Assembly: GCA_025059945.1 (NCBI GenBank) | Contig: JANXDC010000004.1 | Location: forward strand, 1-64,000 | DNA length: 64,000 nucleotides | Source of the DNA: Bacteroidota bacterium | GTDB taxonomy: Bacteria > Bacteroidota > Rhodothermia > JANXDC01 | Direction of reading: 5' to 3' | Shown here: positions 19,537 through 28,371 of the stretch, in pieces | Position numbering within the stretch: position 1 is the first letter of the stretch | Layout: each line of letters begins with the position of its first letter | The notes under the pieces: model-generated | Database searches by the model: none | Told to the model about the DNA's origin: nothing | What the model saw: only the letters and a program-made list of their open reading frames with translations | Position numbers and translations under genes: made by a program

Positions 19537-19932
19537 ATGATGACGGATCCGATCGCGGACTTTTTGACGCGCATCCGCAACGCTTATCGGGCGCGCCTCC
19601 GATATGTAGATGCGCCCAACGCCAAACTCAAACAGGCTATTGCGGAGATCCTCTTGGATCAGGGTTATATCCAGAACTACCTCGTCATCGACGACGGCAA
19701 GCAGGGCATCTTGCGGCTGTATCTGAAGTACACCTACGCGGGCCAGCCGGCCATCCGGCGGCTGGAGCGCGTAAGCAGACCCGGGCGTCGGGTCTACCGG
19801 GGGATTCGGGATATGCCCCGCGTCGCCAACGGGCAGGGGATCGCTATTCTGTCGACCTCGCGGGGCATCATGACCGACAAGGAGGCCCGAAAGCAAAACG
19901 TCGGGGGCGAGGTCATCTGCTACGTCTACTGA
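19537..19932 (+). CDS. rpsH: 30S ribosomal protein S8
   Basis: S8 (131 residues) is a core central-domain binder and, in E. coli, the repressor of the spc operon. The start at ATG 19537 ([20 protein letters not shown]) is the family N-terminus; the longer frame upstream is shadow of rpsN. The C-terminus [33 protein letters not shown] is diagnostic. It lies 35 bases after rpsN and 46 before rplF. Confidence 0.97.
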   Translation: MMTDPIADFLTRIRNAYRARLRYVDAPNAKLKQAIAEILLDQGYIQNYLVIDDGKQGILRLYLKYTYAGQPAIRRLERVSRPGRRVYRGIRDMPRVANGQGIAILSTSRGIMTDKEARKQNVGGEVICYVY

Positions 19933-19978
19933 ACACGGGTCCTCGGCCTATCGGGCCGATTGCCATAGGGGACGCGCT

Positions 19979-20533
19979 ATGTCACGGATCGGCAGAAAAC
20001 CCATCAGCCTACCCAAGGGGGTGACGGTCTCGGTATCCCCGCGCAACGTGGTGACAGTCAAGGGGCCGAAGGGAAGCCTGGAGTTGGCCGTAGACCCTGA
20101 TATTCGGGTGGTGCTCGAAGAGCAGCAGGTGCGCCTGGAGCGCCCCACGGATCAGAAGCGGCATAAAGCCCTGCATGGTCTTTATCGGGCCCTCCTGGCC
20201 AACATGGTGCGCGGGGTTTCCGAAGGCTATAGCCGCGAGCTTGAAATCGTCGGCATCGGGTACCGGGCTGCGCTGAAGGGGCCGATGTTGGAGCTGGCCC
20301 TGGGCTATTCGCATCCGGTGTACTTCATCCCCCCAGAGGGGGTGACGTTGGAAGTGGGCACGAGCCCGGATAAGAACCCCTTGATCCGGGTCTCCGGCAT
20401 CGATAAGCAGTTAGTTGGGCAGGTGGCGGCCAAGATCCGTTCCCTGCGCCCTCCAGAGCCCTATAAAGGCAAGGGGATTCGCTATCTAGGCGAATACATC
20501 CGGCGCAAGGCGGGCAAGACCGCGGGCAAATAA
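19979..20533 (+). CDS. rplF: 50S ribosomal protein L6
   Basis: L6 (184 residues) lies near the GTPase-associated centre. MSRIGRKPISLPKGVTVSV, KGPKGSLELAV, EIVGIGYRAALKGPMLELALGYSHPV and the C-terminal SLRPPEPYKGKGIRYLGEYIRRKAGKTAGK identify it. Length is as expected. Confidence 0.97.
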   Translation: MSRIGRKPISLPKGVTVSVSPRNVVTVKGPKGSLELAVDPDIRVVLEEQQVRLERPTDQKRHKALHGLYRALLANMVRGVSEGYSRELEIVGIGYRAALKGPMLELALGYSHPVYFIPPEGVTLEVGTSPDKNPLIRVSGIDKQLVGQVAAKIRSLRPPEPYKGKGIRYLGEYIRRKAGKTAGK

Positions 20534-20581
20534 ATTCCGGTGGGTCGGCAATCCCCGGAAGCGGAAAGGAGTGTGTGTGCA

Positions 20582-20950
20582 ATGGATCGGTTGAAGAAGA
20601 AACGGCTGCGGCGCGAGAAGGTGCGCATGCGCGTGCGGGCCCGCGTTCGCGGCACGGCCGCACGGCCTCGTCTATCGGTTTTCCGAAGCAATCGCTACAT
20701 CTACGCGCAGCTCATAGATGACGATCGGGGGTACACGCTTGCGGCGGCCTCCTCGCTAGAGCCGGAGGTGCGCGCTGTGCGCGAGGGCAAAACGCCCACC
20801 CAGATCGCCTTCGAGGTGGGCCGTCGCTTAGCCGAGCGCGCCCTGGCCAAGGGGATCAGCAAAGTGGTTTTCGATCGCAACGGCTACCTCTATCACGGTC
20901 GGGTGAAGGCTTTGGCCGAAGGCGCGCGCGAAGGGGGGCTGCGCTTCTGA
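20582..20950 (+). CDS. rplR: 50S ribosomal protein L18
   Basis: L18 (122 residues) binds 5S rRNA with L5. ATG 20582 ([58 protein letters not shown]) is chosen over an in-frame ATG at 20540 because GAAAGGAG lies close before it and the N-terminus is then standard. [34 protein letters not shown] closes the protein canonically. Confidence 0.96.
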   Translation: MDRLKKKRLRREKVRMRVRARVRGTAARPRLSVFRSNRYIYAQLIDDDRGYTLAAASSLEPEVRAVREGKTPTQIAFEVGRRLAERALAKGISKVVFDRNGYLYHGRVKALAEGAREGGLRF

Positions 20951-20993
20951 AAAGCGCTGCCGAGGACGGAAACGTTAACGTGGAAGCCTAGCT

Positions 20994-21512
20994 ATGTCAG
21001 CCAAACGCAGCCAATTCATCAAACCCGGCGAGCTTAACCTGCGGGATCGCCTGGTGACCGTCAAGCGGGTGGCCAAGGTCGTGCAGGGCGGTCGTCGGTT
21101 CTCCTTTAGCGCTCTTGTGGTTGTAGGAGACGGGCAGGGCCATGTGGGGATCGGCAAGGGCAAGGCGCGCGAAGTCAACGACGCCGTGGCCAAGGCCGTC
21201 GAGAACGCCAAAAAGCACATCGTGCGCGTCCCTATCTTGCGGGGGACCGTTCCGCATGAGGCCATAGGCAAATTCGGCGCGGCCAAAGTCCTGCTTAAGC
21301 CGGCTCTGCCTGGTACGGGAGTGATCGCAAGCGGCCCTGTGCGCGCGGTCCTGGAGAGCGCCGGCTATACGGACATCCTGACGAAATCGCTGGGTTCTCG
21401 CAATCCGCACAACGTGGTCAAGGCCACCCTGAAGGCCTTGGAGCAGATAGAAGACCCGGTTTCTGTGGCGCAACGTCGGAGCATACCGCTGCACAAGGTG
21501 TTTCATGGTTAG
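20994..21512 (+). CDS. rpsE: 30S ribosomal protein S5
   Basis: S5 (172 residues) affects decoding fidelity and the mRNA entry channel. [59 protein letters not shown] is the N-terminal RNA-binding domain; [43 protein letters not shown] is the C-terminal one. It lies 16 bases before rpmD. Confidence 0.97.
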   Translation: MSAKRSQFIKPGELNLRDRLVTVKRVAKVVQGGRRFSFSALVVVGDGQGHVGIGKGKAREVNDAVAKAVENAKKHIVRVPILRGTVPHEAIGKFGAAKVLLKPALPGTGVIASGPVRAVLESAGYTDILTKSLGSRNPHNVVKATLKALEQIEDPVSVAQRRSIPLHKVFHG

Positions 21513-21528
21513 TCTGAGGGGAGAGGCG

Positions 21529-21741
21529 ATGACCAAGAAGCTGCTCATTCGCCAAAAGCGCAGCATCATCGGCGAGCCCGAGCGACAGAAGCGCACGATC
21601 CGCGCCTTAGGCCTGGGTCGGCCCAACTGGCAGGTGGTGCACGCCGACACCCCCACGATCCGAGGGATGATCGCACGGGTGGCGCACTTGGTCGAGGTGC
21701 ACCCAATCGAGGAAGGAACAAGCGGCCATGGAGTTGCATAA
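21529..21741 (+). CDS. rpmD: 50S ribosomal protein L30
   Basis: L30 (70 residues) is a small domain II binder. ATG 21529 (MTKKLLIRQKRSIIGEPERQKRTIRALGLGRPNWQVVHADTPTIRGMIARVAHLVEV) gives the standard length; a frame from 21505 would overlap rpsE. The gene overlaps the start of rplO by 14 bases, so the two are translationally coupled. The C-terminal EEGTSGHGVA is encoded by this overlap region. Confidence 0.95.
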   Translation: MTKKLLIRQKRSIIGEPERQKRTIRALGLGRPNWQVVHADTPTIRGMIARVAHLVEVHPIEEGTSGHGVA

Positions 21742-22189
21742 CCTGCGCTATGCGCCCGGATCGCGCCGTAAGCGCAAGCGCGTCGGGCGCGGAGAGAGTT
21801 CTGGACATGGCAAGACCGCTGGCCGGGGCACCAAAGGGCAGCGATCCCGCAGCGGAGATCGAGCCATGCCCGCCCACTTCGAGGGCGGCCAGATGCCCCT
21901 GGGGCGTCGTGTGCCCAAGGTGGGTTTTCGCAGTCCCTTTCGGGTCGTCTATCGCGTGATCTCGGTGGGGCAGTTGGAAGCGCTGCTGGCCTCAGGCCGT
22001 TTGCAGGCCGACCGCATCACCCCGGAAGTGCTCATGCAGCATGGACTGGCCCGAAAGCGGGACCGGATCAAGATCCTGGGGGATGGCGAGCTCACGCGGG
22101 CCCTCCGTGTTGAAGCCCATGCGGCCAGCGCTTCGGCCCGGCGGAAGATCGAAGCGGCCGGTGGGCAATTTGTGCCCATCGCCTCATAG
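21728..22189 (+). CDS. rplO: 50S ribosomal protein L15
   Basis: L15 (153 residues) enters late in 50S assembly. MELHNLRYAPGSRRKRKRVGRGESSGHGKTAGRGTKGQRSRSGDRAMPAHFEGGQMPLGRRVPKVGF is the conserved Gly/Arg-rich N-terminus. The C-terminal half carries RVEAHAASASARRKIEAAGGQFVPI. It starts inside the end of rpmD and secY follows 15 bases after its stop. Confidence 0.97.
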   Translation: MELHNLRYAPGSRRKRKRVGRGESSGHGKTAGRGTKGQRSRSGDRAMPAHFEGGQMPLGRRVPKVGFRSPFRVVYRVISVGQLEALLASGRLQADRITPEVLMQHGLARKRDRIKILGDGELTRALRVEAHAASASARRKIEAAGGQFVPIAS

Positions 22190-22204
22190 AGCAGGGGCTA
22201 AGCC

Positions 22205-23521
22205 ATGAGCACGTTCGCCGAGACGCTGCGCAACATTTTTAAGATCGAAGAGCTGCGGCAGCGCATCCTGTACACGCTCGGGATCCTGATCGTATACCGG
22301 ATCGGGGCCCACATCACCCTGCCCGGCGTGGACGCGGCCCGGCTTGTCGACGAAGTCAGCGGGCAGCGCACAAGCGACCTCTTCGGTATGTTCGATCTTT
22401 TCGTGGGTGGGGCCTTCAGTCAGGCCGGCGTCTTCGCCCTGGGGATCATGCCTTATATCACGGCCTCGATCATCATCCAGCTGATGGGCGCCGTGGTGCC
22501 ATACCTGCAGAAGCTGCAGCGCGAAGGAGAAGAGGGACGCCGCCGGATCATCCAGATGACCCGATACGGAACCGTGCTGATCACGGCCATGCAGTCGATC
22601 GGCTACGCCGTCTATTTGCGCAGCCGCTTCCCGGGCGCCATCGTGGTCAGCCCCGGGCTGTTTACGTTCACCACGATGGTGGTGCTCACAGCGGGCACGA
22701 TCTTCGTCATGTGGCTCGGGGAACGGATCACCGACCGCGGGATCGGCAACGGGATTTCGCTGCTCATCATGGTCGGGATCGTGGCTCGGCTGCCCGTGAA
22801 TCTGTACAACGAGCTCATCACACGAGCGAACTTGATCATCTTCTTAAGCGAGCTTGCCGTTTTGGTCCTGATCGTGGCCGCGGTCGTGCTCGTAACCCAA
22901 GGCACCCGGCGCATTCCGGTGCAATACGCCAAGCGCGTAGTGGGCCGCAAAGTCTACGGGGGTACTACCCAGTATCTGCCCCTTCGGGTGAACGCCGCGG
23001 GGGTGATGCCGATCATCTTTGCGCAGTCCATCATGTTTATCCCGAGCACCATTGCCACCTTCTTCCCCAACAGCGAGGCCATGCAAACCGTGGGCGCCTG
23101 GTTTGCCGACCACACGGGGGTGGGCTATTCGCTGCTGTTCGCCGTGTTGATCGTGTTCTTCACGTATTTCTACACGGCCATCGCCGTCAACCCCAAGGAT
23201 ATGGCCGACACCATGAAGCGTCAGGGGGGGTTTATACCCGGCATTCGGCCGGGCAAGCAGACGGCGGATTTCATCGACAACATCCTGACCCGGATCACGC
23301 TGCCGGGCTCGATCTTTTTGGCTTTGGTGGCGATTTTGCCCGCCGTTGCCGTGCGGGTGGGGATTACACCGGGCTTTGCGCAGTTTTACGGGGGCACGAG
23401 CCTGTTGATCATCGTGGGCGTGGCCCTGGATACCCTGCGGCAGATCGAAAGCCACCTGCTTATGCGGCACTACGAGGGCTTCAGCCGGGCTGGACGCATC
23501 CGCGGGCGGACGGGCTTTTAG
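22205..23521 (+). CDS. secY: Protein translocase subunit SecY
   Basis: SecY (438 residues) forms the inner-membrane channel for unfolded preproteins and membrane proteins. About ten membrane helices are evident. FGMFDLFVGGAFSQAGVFALGIMPYITASIIIQLM is the helix 2 region, KLQREGEEGRRRIIQMTRYGT the first large cytoplasmic loop, and PLRVNAAGVMPIIFAQSIMF the central pore region. The cytoplasmic loop FIPGIRPGKQTADFIDNILTRITLPGS and the C-terminal LLMRHYEGFSRAGRIRGRTGF are canonical. map starts 7 bases on, so adk, often found between them, is absent here. Confidence 0.98.
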   Translation: MSTFAETLRNIFKIEELRQRILYTLGILIVYRIGAHITLPGVDAARLVDEVSGQRTSDLFGMFDLFVGGAFSQAGVFALGIMPYITASIIIQLMGAVVPYLQKLQREGEEGRRRIIQMTRYGTVLITAMQSIGYAVYLRSRFPGAIVVSPGLFTFTTMVVLTAGTIFVMWLGERITDRGIGNGISLLIMVGIVARLPVNLYNELITRANLIIFLSELAVLVLIVAAVVLVTQGTRRIPVQYAKRVVGRKVYGGTTQYLPLRVNAAGVMPIIFAQSIMFIPSTIATFFPNSEAMQTVGAWFADHTGVGYSLLFAVLIVFFTYFYTAIAVNPKDMADTMKRQGGFIPGIRPGKQTADFIDNILTRITLPGSIFLALVAILPAVAVRVGITPGFAQFYGGTSLLIIVGVALDTLRQIESHLLMRHYEGFSRAGRIRGRTGF

Positions 23522-23528
23522 GGGCGCG

Positions 23529-24347
23529 ATGATCGCGATCAAAAGCGAGCGTGAGATCGAGCGCATACGGGCCGCCTGCGAGCTTGTGGGGCGCACCTTG
23601 GCCGAGGTGGCGCAACGCATCGTCCCGGGGGTGCGCACACGCGATCTGGACGCAATCGCCGAGGCCTATATCCGCGATCACGGGGGAATTCCGGCCTTTA
23701 AGGGCTATCGAGTCGGAGGCCGGCGCTTCCCGGCTGCGCTCTGCATATCCGTAAACGACGAGGTCGTGCACGGCATCCCGGGGGATCGGGTGCTCGTCTA
23801 TGGAGATATAGTCTCCGTGGACTGCGGGGTCCTGCTGGAGGGTTATTACGGAGACTCGGCTTACACGTTCGTGGTGGGGGAAACGAGTCCTGAAAATGAG
23901 CGGCTGTTGCGCGTCACCTACGAGGCCCTCTACAAGGGCATCGCGCAAGCCGTTCCGGGCCACACGGTGGGCCATATCGGGGCGGCCATACAGGCCCACG
24001 TGGAGGCGCACGGCTTTCATGTGGTGCGCGACTTGGTTGGCCACGGCATCGGTCGACACCTGCATGAAGAGCCCCCTGTGCCCAACTACGGACGCCCCGG
24101 TGAGGGGCCGCGCCTGGTTGCGGGCATGACCTTGGCGATCGAGCCGATGGTCAACCGCGGCACCTGGAAAGTCAAAACACGCAAGGACGGCTGGACGATC
24201 GCGACCGCTGACGGCAGCCCGTCGGCGCATTTTGAACATGTAATCGTTGTGCGCGATCAAGGGGCGGAAATTTTGACGACATTTTCGTATATTGGACAGC
24301 TTTTAGCTTCGGAAAGCCTCCCCCATGGGCAAGCAGCCGGTCATTAA
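23529..24347 (+). CDS. map: Type I methionine aminopeptidase
   Basis: This cytoplasmic dimetal enzyme removes initiator Met. The 272 residues carry the five metal ligands: Asp in [20 protein letters not shown] (two Asp), His in [19 protein letters not shown], Glu in TLAIEPMV and Glu in [28 protein letters not shown] is the usual start. The last 23 bases overlap infA, so its 14-residue tail after the catalytic core is probably a by-product of coupling. It stands between secY and infA as in many bacteria. Confidence 0.97.
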   Translation: MIAIKSEREIERIRAACELVGRTLAEVAQRIVPGVRTRDLDAIAEAYIRDHGGIPAFKGYRVGGRRFPAALCISVNDEVVHGIPGDRVLVYGDIVSVDCGVLLEGYYGDSAYTFVVGETSPENERLLRVTYEALYKGIAQAVPGHTVGHIGAAIQAHVEAHGFHVVRDLVGHGIGRHLHEEPPVPNYGRPGEGPRLVAGMTLAIEPMVNRGTWKVKTRKDGWTIATADGSPSAHFEHVIVVRDQGAEILTTFSYIGQLLASESLPHGQAAGH

Positions 24348-24543
24348 ACAGGATGGGACAATCCTGGAAGCCCTGCCAAACGCCCAGTTTCGGGTGCGTC
24401 TAGAGAGCGGTCATGAGGTTTTGGCTCATATCTCCGGCAAGATGCGCATGCATTTTATCCGGATCCTGCCCGGGGACAAGGTGACCGTCGAGCTCAGCCC
24501 GTATGACTTGAGCCGAGGACGTATCGTGTATCGCTATAAATAA
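24325..24543 (+). CDS. infA: Translation initiation factor IF-1
   Basis: IF-1 (72 residues) is an S1-type OB fold that blocks the A site during initiation. [62 protein letters not shown] is diagnostic over its whole length. The N-terminus [11 protein letters not shown] differs a little from the usual MAKEE. It begins 23 bases inside map and rpmJ follows 10 bases after its stop. Confidence 0.97.
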   Translation: MGKQPVIKQDGTILEALPNAQFRVRLESGHEVLAHISGKMRMHFIRILPGDKVTVELSPYDLSRGRIVYRYK

Positions 24544-24553
24544 GGAGAGCGTC

Positions 24554-24670
24554 ATGAAGGTGCGGGCTTCGGTAAAGAAGCGCAGCTCGGACGATAAGAT
24601 TGTGCGCCGTAAAGGCCGCATCTATGTGATCAACAAGAAGAACCCCAAACACAAGCAGCGGCAGGGGTAA
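24554..24670 (+). CDS. rpmJ: 50S ribosomal protein L36, cysteine-free form
   Basis: L36 has 38 residues: [21 protein letters not shown] then [17 protein letters not shown]. The usual zinc ligands are replaced: CxxC by SSDD and the third Cys by Asn, so this is the zinc-independent form known from several lineages including Bacteroidota. TAAGGAGAGC sits just before the ATG. It lies between infA (10 bases) and rpsM (3 bases), the standard place. Confidence 0.96.
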   Translation: MKVRASVKKRSSDDKIVRRKGRIYVINKKNPKHKQRQG

Positions 24671-24673
24671 ACG

Positions 24674-25054
24674 ATGGCGCGGATTGCTGGTGTGGAGATC
24701 CCGCGGGATAAGCGCGGGGTGATCAGTCTGACCTACATCTATGGGATAGGCCGCTCCAGCGCCGAAAAGATCTTGGCCAAGGCCCAGGTTGATCCCCATA
24801 AGCGCGTCAAAGACTGGACGGACGAGGAACTGGCCCGGATCCGGGAGATCATCAACAACGAGTACAAGGTCGAGGGCCCGTTGCGGACCGAAGTCCAGAT
24901 GAACATCAAACGGCTCATGGACATCGGCTGCTATCGAGGCCTGCGTCACCGCAAAGGGCTGCCCGTTCGGGGCCAGCGCACGCGCACCAACGCCCGCACG
25001 CGCAAAGGCAAACGCAAGACCGTGGCCGGAAAGAAGAAAGCGCCCAAGAAGTAA
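24674..25054 (+). CDS. rpsM: 30S ribosomal protein S13
   Basis: S13 (126 residues) forms intersubunit bridges and touches P-site t[37 protein letters not shown], the helix-two-turn-helix region and the basic tail [39 protein letters not shown] are canonical. It opens the alpha segment, 3 bases after rpmJ. Confidence 0.97.
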   Translation: MARIAGVEIPRDKRGVISLTYIYGIGRSSAEKILAKAQVDPHKRVKDWTDEELARIREIINNEYKVEGPLRTEVQMNIKRLMDIGCYRGLRHRKGLPVRGQRTRTNARTRKGKRKTVAGKKKAPKK

Positions 25055-25067
25055 AGGATGAACCCCA

Positions 25068-25463
25068 ATGGCCAAGCAACAGAGTAGGGGGAGCACCCGG
25101 AAAAAGAAGTTGCATGTGGAGCCCCATGGTCAGGCCCATGTTCAGGCCACCTTCAACAACACCATCGTGACGATCACGGACAATTACGGCAACACGATCG
25201 CGTGGTCCTCAGCCGGACGCGTAGGGTTTAAGGGGTCGCGCAAAAGCACCCCCTATGCCGCCCAGATGGCCGCGCAGGCCGCGGCTCGGGAGGCCTATGA
25301 GGCGGGATTGCGCAAAGTGGACGTCTTCGTTAAAGGCCCCGGCTCGGGCCGGGAGGCCGCGATTCGCGCCCTGCACACGGCCGGTCTGGAGATCGCCACG
25401 ATTCGGGATGTGACGCCGATTCCCCACAACGGGTGCCGTCCCCCCAAACGGCGTCGGGTCTAA
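25068..25463 (+). CDS. rpsK: 30S ribosomal protein S11
   Basis: S11 (131 residues) lies on the 30S platform at the mRNA exit. [54 protein letters not shown] and [26 protein letters not shown] match the family exactly. It lies 13 bases after rpsM and 21 before rpsD. Confidence 0.98.
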   Translation: MAKQQSRGSTRKKKLHVEPHGQAHVQATFNNTIVTITDNYGNTIAWSSAGRVGFKGSRKSTPYAAQMAAQAAAREAYEAGLRKVDVFVKGPGSGREAAIRALHTAGLEIATIRDVTPIPHNGCRPPKRRRV

Positions 25464-25484
25464 CCGCAACATAGGCGAAGCACC

Positions 25485-26087
25485 ATGGCACGTTATCGAG
25501 GTCCCAAGCAGAAGATCGCGCGACGGTATCGGGAGCCGCTCTTCGGCCCCAATAAGGCCTTGGAGCGCAAGCCCTACCCGCCAGGGCAGCACGGGCCCAA
25601 CCGAAGGGGTAAGGTATCCGAGTACGCCGTGCAGTTGGCCGAAAAACAAAAGGCCAAATTCATCTACGGGCTTCTGGAACGGCAGTTCCGCAACCTCTTC
25701 GAAAAAGCCCAGCGCCGCAAGGGCAACACGGGCGAAAATCTGCTGCAGCTGCTAGAGGCGCGGCTGGACAACACGGTCTATCGTCTGGGGTTTGCCCGCA
25801 CGCGGGCGCAGGCCCGACAGCTGGTCGTGCACCGACATATCATGGTGAACGGCCAGGTGGTCAATATTCCCTCTTACACCCTCAAACCCGGCGACATCGT
25901 GCAGGTGCGCCCCAAGAGCCAACAGCTGCAGGTGATCCGGGAAGCGCTCCAGCGCACCCGGCGGCAGTTCCCCTGGTTGGAGGTGGACCGCAAAACGCTC
26001 ACCGGCAAGTTCCTGGAGCTGCCGTCCCGGGAGGATATTCCAGAAAACCTCAAGGAATCGCTCATCGTCGAGCTCTACTCCAAGTAA
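25485..26087 (+). CDS. rpsD: 30S ribosomal protein S4
   Basis: S4 (200 residues) nucleates the 16S 5' domain and guards fidelity with S5. [72 protein letters not shown] is the N-terminal domain, without zinc cysteines. The S4 RNA-binding domain reads [38 protein letters not shown]. rpoA follows after 68 bases, the longest gap within this half of the cluster. Confidence 0.97.
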   Translation: MARYRGPKQKIARRYREPLFGPNKALERKPYPPGQHGPNRRGKVSEYAVQLAEKQKAKFIYGLLERQFRNLFEKAQRRKGNTGENLLQLLEARLDNTVYRLGFARTRAQARQLVVHRHIMVNGQVVNIPSYTLKPGDIVQVRPKSQQLQVIREALQRTRRQFPWLEVDRKTLTGKFLELPSREDIPENLKESLIVELYSK

Positions 26088-26155
26088 GACGGGCCGCGTG
26101 CCCGGGCTTTGGGTGTGTGACGACGGGGAGAACCTTAGCGCAAGGCAGGGAATCT

Positions 26156-27184
26156 ATGAGCTACCATATCCAGATGCCGAATAGTGTGCGCTTGGAGGAG
26201 TCGAGCCCCACGTTCGGGCGCTTCATCATGCAACCGTTGGAGCGCGGTTACGGGGTAACGATCGGCAACGCGTTGCGGCGCGTGCTCCTGTCCTCTTTGC
26301 CGGGCGTGGCCTTCATAGGGGTTCGCATCGCAGGCGTCTTACATGAGTTCGCCACCGTTCCGGGGGTCATCGAAGATGTGGCCGATATCGTGCTCAACCT
26401 TAAGGCGGTGCGGCTGCGCAAGCTCGTGGACCAACCCTCGGGTCGCATTCAGCTAAAAGTTAAGGGCCCCAAGCATTTCCGAGCCGGGGATATCGCCTTC
26501 GCAACTCGGGAGTACGAAATCCTCAACCCCGAGCAGCCGATCGCGACCCTGGACCGGGATGGAGAGCTGGAGCTGGAGCTCCTCGTGGGGGAGGGCAAAG
26601 GATACGTACCGGCCGAGGACAACAAATTGCCGGATCACCCCATCGGGCTCATCGCCATGGACGCTATCTTCACCCCCATCAAAAATGTTCGCTACGTGGT
26701 GGAGAATACCCGCGTGGGGCAGCGCACGGACTACGAAAAGCTTATCTTGGAGGTGACCACCGACGGCTCCATCCGGCCCGATATGGCCCTGAGCTACGCC
26801 GCGCAGATTCTGCGCGAGCATCTGGAGATGTTCATCCATTTTGACAAAGCGCCCGTGCTCAACAAGGCGGCCGAGGGCCCTGGTTCTAGTTCGGCCGCCG
26901 CTTCGGCCTCTGGGGGGCAGGAGGACGAAGCCGAGGTCCAGCGCATTCGCAATCTGCTTCGGATGAGCGTCGATGAGCTGGAGCTCTCCGTGCGGGCGCA
27001 AAATTGCCTCAAAGCAGCCAATATCCGCACCATAGCGGACCTGGTGCAGTACGACGAAAAACGCATGCTAAGCTTTCGCAACTTCGGCAAAAAATCCCTG
27101 GCCGAAATCGTAGAAGCCCTACGGGAACGCGGCCTGAGTTTCGGCATGGATGTGCGGCGGTATCTAGAGCCGGAGTCGAAATAA
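26156..27184 (+). CDS. rpoA: DNA-directed RNA polymerase subunit alpha
   Basis: Alpha (342 residues) dimerises to seed RNA polymerase assembly, and its C-terminal domain contacts promoters and activators. ATG 26156 (MSYHIQMPNSVRLEE) is preferred to an upstream in-frame start. FGRFIMQPLERGYGVTIGNALRRVLLSSLPG is the N-terminal dimer signature. A Ser/Ala/Gly-rich linker (PGSSSAAASASGG) joins it to the C-terminal domain, with SVDELELSVRAQNCLKAANIRTIADLVQYDEKRMLSFRNFGKKSLAEIVEAL containing the conserved NFGKKSL. It sits between rpsD and rplQ as in most bacteria. Confidence 0.98.
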   Translation: MSYHIQMPNSVRLEESSPTFGRFIMQPLERGYGVTIGNALRRVLLSSLPGVAFIGVRIAGVLHEFATVPGVIEDVADIVLNLKAVRLRKLVDQPSGRIQLKVKGPKHFRAGDIAFATREYEILNPEQPIATLDRDGELELELLVGEGKGYVPAEDNKLPDHPIGLIAMDAIFTPIKNVRYVVENTRVGQRTDYEKLILEVTTDGSIRPDMALSYAAQILREHLEMFIHFDKAPVLNKAAEGPGSSSAAASASGGQEDEAEVQRIRNLLRMSVDELELSVRAQNCLKAANIRTIADLVQYDEKRMLSFRNFGKKSLAEIVEALRERGLSFGMDVRRYLEPESK

Positions 27185-27199
27185 GAGGGGCATCTGGCT

Positions 27200-27706
27200 A
27201 TGCGACACGGGGTAAAAGGACGGAAACTGGGGCGCACAGCCGAGCATCGGCGCGCCACCTTGGCGGCGCTTTCGCGTGCGCTCATCCAGCATAAGCGCAT
27301 TATCACCACCCTGGCCAAGGCCAAGGAGCTGCGGCGGGTGATCGAGCCCATCATCACGCGCGCCAAACTTGACAGCACGCACAACCGGCGCATCGCCTTC
27401 GCTTTTCTACAAGACAAAAGGGCGATTCAGGAGCTCTTTGGCTCGGTGGCTCCGAAAGCCAAGGAGCGGCCAGGGGGCTATACGCGTGTCGTTCGTCTGG
27501 GCCGACGCCAGGGCGACGGGGCGGAGATGGCCGTAATCGAGCTGGTGGACTTTAACGACGTCAAGCCCACTCAGCCGGGAACACGCCGCAAGCGTACGCG
27601 CCGCGGAGGCGGTAAGTCCCGAAGCGGTGGGGCAGGCAAGCCCCCTGAGGCCGCCAGTCCGACGGGCTCCTCTAGCCCCTCTGAGCCGGTCCAGCCGGAG
27701 GCGTAA
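27200..27706 (+). CDS. rplQ: 50S ribosomal protein L17 with C-terminal extension
   Basis: L17 occupies about residues 1-120: MRHGVKGRKLGRTAEHRRATLAALSRALIQHKRIITTLAKAKELRRVIEPIITRAK and GGYTRVVRLGRRQGDGAEMAVIELVD. A further 45 residues are low-complexity, basic then Pro/Ser-rich (TRRKRTRRGGGKSRSGGAGKPPEA...), a kind of extension found in some Bacteroidota-related L17 proteins. It is the last gene of the cluster, followed by an intrinsic terminator. Confidence 0.96.
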   Translation: MRHGVKGRKLGRTAEHRRATLAALSRALIQHKRIITTLAKAKELRRVIEPIITRAKLDSTHNRRIAFAFLQDKRAIQELFGSVAPKAKERPGGYTRVVRLGRRQGDGAEMAVIELVDFNDVKPTQPGTRRKRTRRGGGKSRSGGAGKPPEAASPTGSSSPSEPVQPEA

Positions 27707-27731
27707 CCTCAGCCCAGGATAGCTGGGAGGA

Positions 27732-27760
27732 GGGTCCGCCTCGGCGGACCCTTTTCGTTT
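27732..27760 (+). terminator. Intrinsic terminator of the ribosomal supercluster
   Basis: GGGTCCGCC and GGCGGACCC form a GC-rich stem with a CTCG-type tetraloop, directly followed by TTTTCGTTT. It lies 26 bases after the rplQ stop and only 6 bases before the engB start. Confidence 0.9.
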
Positions 27761-27765
27761 CCCCT

Positions 27766-28368
27766 ATGCGCCCTCTTATGCGCATTCAATCGGCCGAATT
27801 GGCCCGCAGCGCCCTCCGGTGGGAGGATCTCCCCCGGGAAGGGCTGCCTGAGGTGGCGTTTCTAGGTCGCTCCAACGTGGGCAAATCCTCACTGATCAAC
27901 GCTCTGCTGGGGCGCCCGGGTCTGGCGCGCACGTCTTCGCAGCCGGGCAAGACGCGCACGCTTAACTTCTACCTCATCAACCGGGCCTTTTACTTCGTGG
28001 ATTTGCCCGGCTTAGGTTACGCGCGTGTATCGCAGCAAGAGCGCGCCCAATGGAATGCTCTCCTGGAACGTTACGTCCTGGAACGCACCGGTCTGCGAGG
28101 ACTACTGCATCTAGTCGATAGCCGCTTGTCGCCTCAACGCATCGATCAGGCCATCGCGGCGTGGGCGCCCCAGCAGCGCTTCGCTTACGCGCTGGTGCTT
28201 ACGAAGACGGATAAGCTCTCCCGAGAGGCGCTTCGCCGCCAAGAGGCCACCTGGCGCGCGCTGCTGGGCTCGGATCGGGTGCCGATATTCGTCACCTCTG
28301 CCCTTCGCGGGTTGGGCCTGCGGGAGTTGTGGCGACACATAGAGGCGATGCTTAATCAGGGGGCATAG
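27766..28368 (+). CDS. engB: Ribosome-biogenesis GTPase EngB (YsxC/YihA)
   Basis: A small GTPase (200 residues) needed for late 50S assembly. G1 is GRSNVGKS at 34-41, the switch segment holds SQPGKTRTLNFY, G3 is DLPG, G4 TKTD and G5 TSA. The family sequence VAFLGRSNVGKSSLINALLGR is clear. The start at 27766 is only 6 bases after the terminator T-run, leaving almost no leader; ATG 27778 (MRIQSAELARSA) is an alternative and may be the real start. It is followed by a class V aminotransferase after 3 bases. Confidence 0.94.
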   Translation: MRPLMRIQSAELARSALRWEDLPREGLPEVAFLGRSNVGKSSLINALLGRPGLARTSSQPGKTRTLNFYLINRAFYFVDLPGLGYARVSQQERAQWNALLERYVLERTGLRGLLHLVDSRLSPQRIDQAIAAWAPQQRFAYALVLTKTDKLSREALRRQEATWRALLGSDRVPIFVTSALRGLGLRELWRHIEAMLNQGA

Positions 28369-28371
28369 CCT

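Noticed and set aside
19933-19978. Small hairpin TCGGCC-TATCG-GGCCGA between rpsH and rplF
   Set aside because: Only six pairs and no T-run; it lies inside an operon that must be read through.
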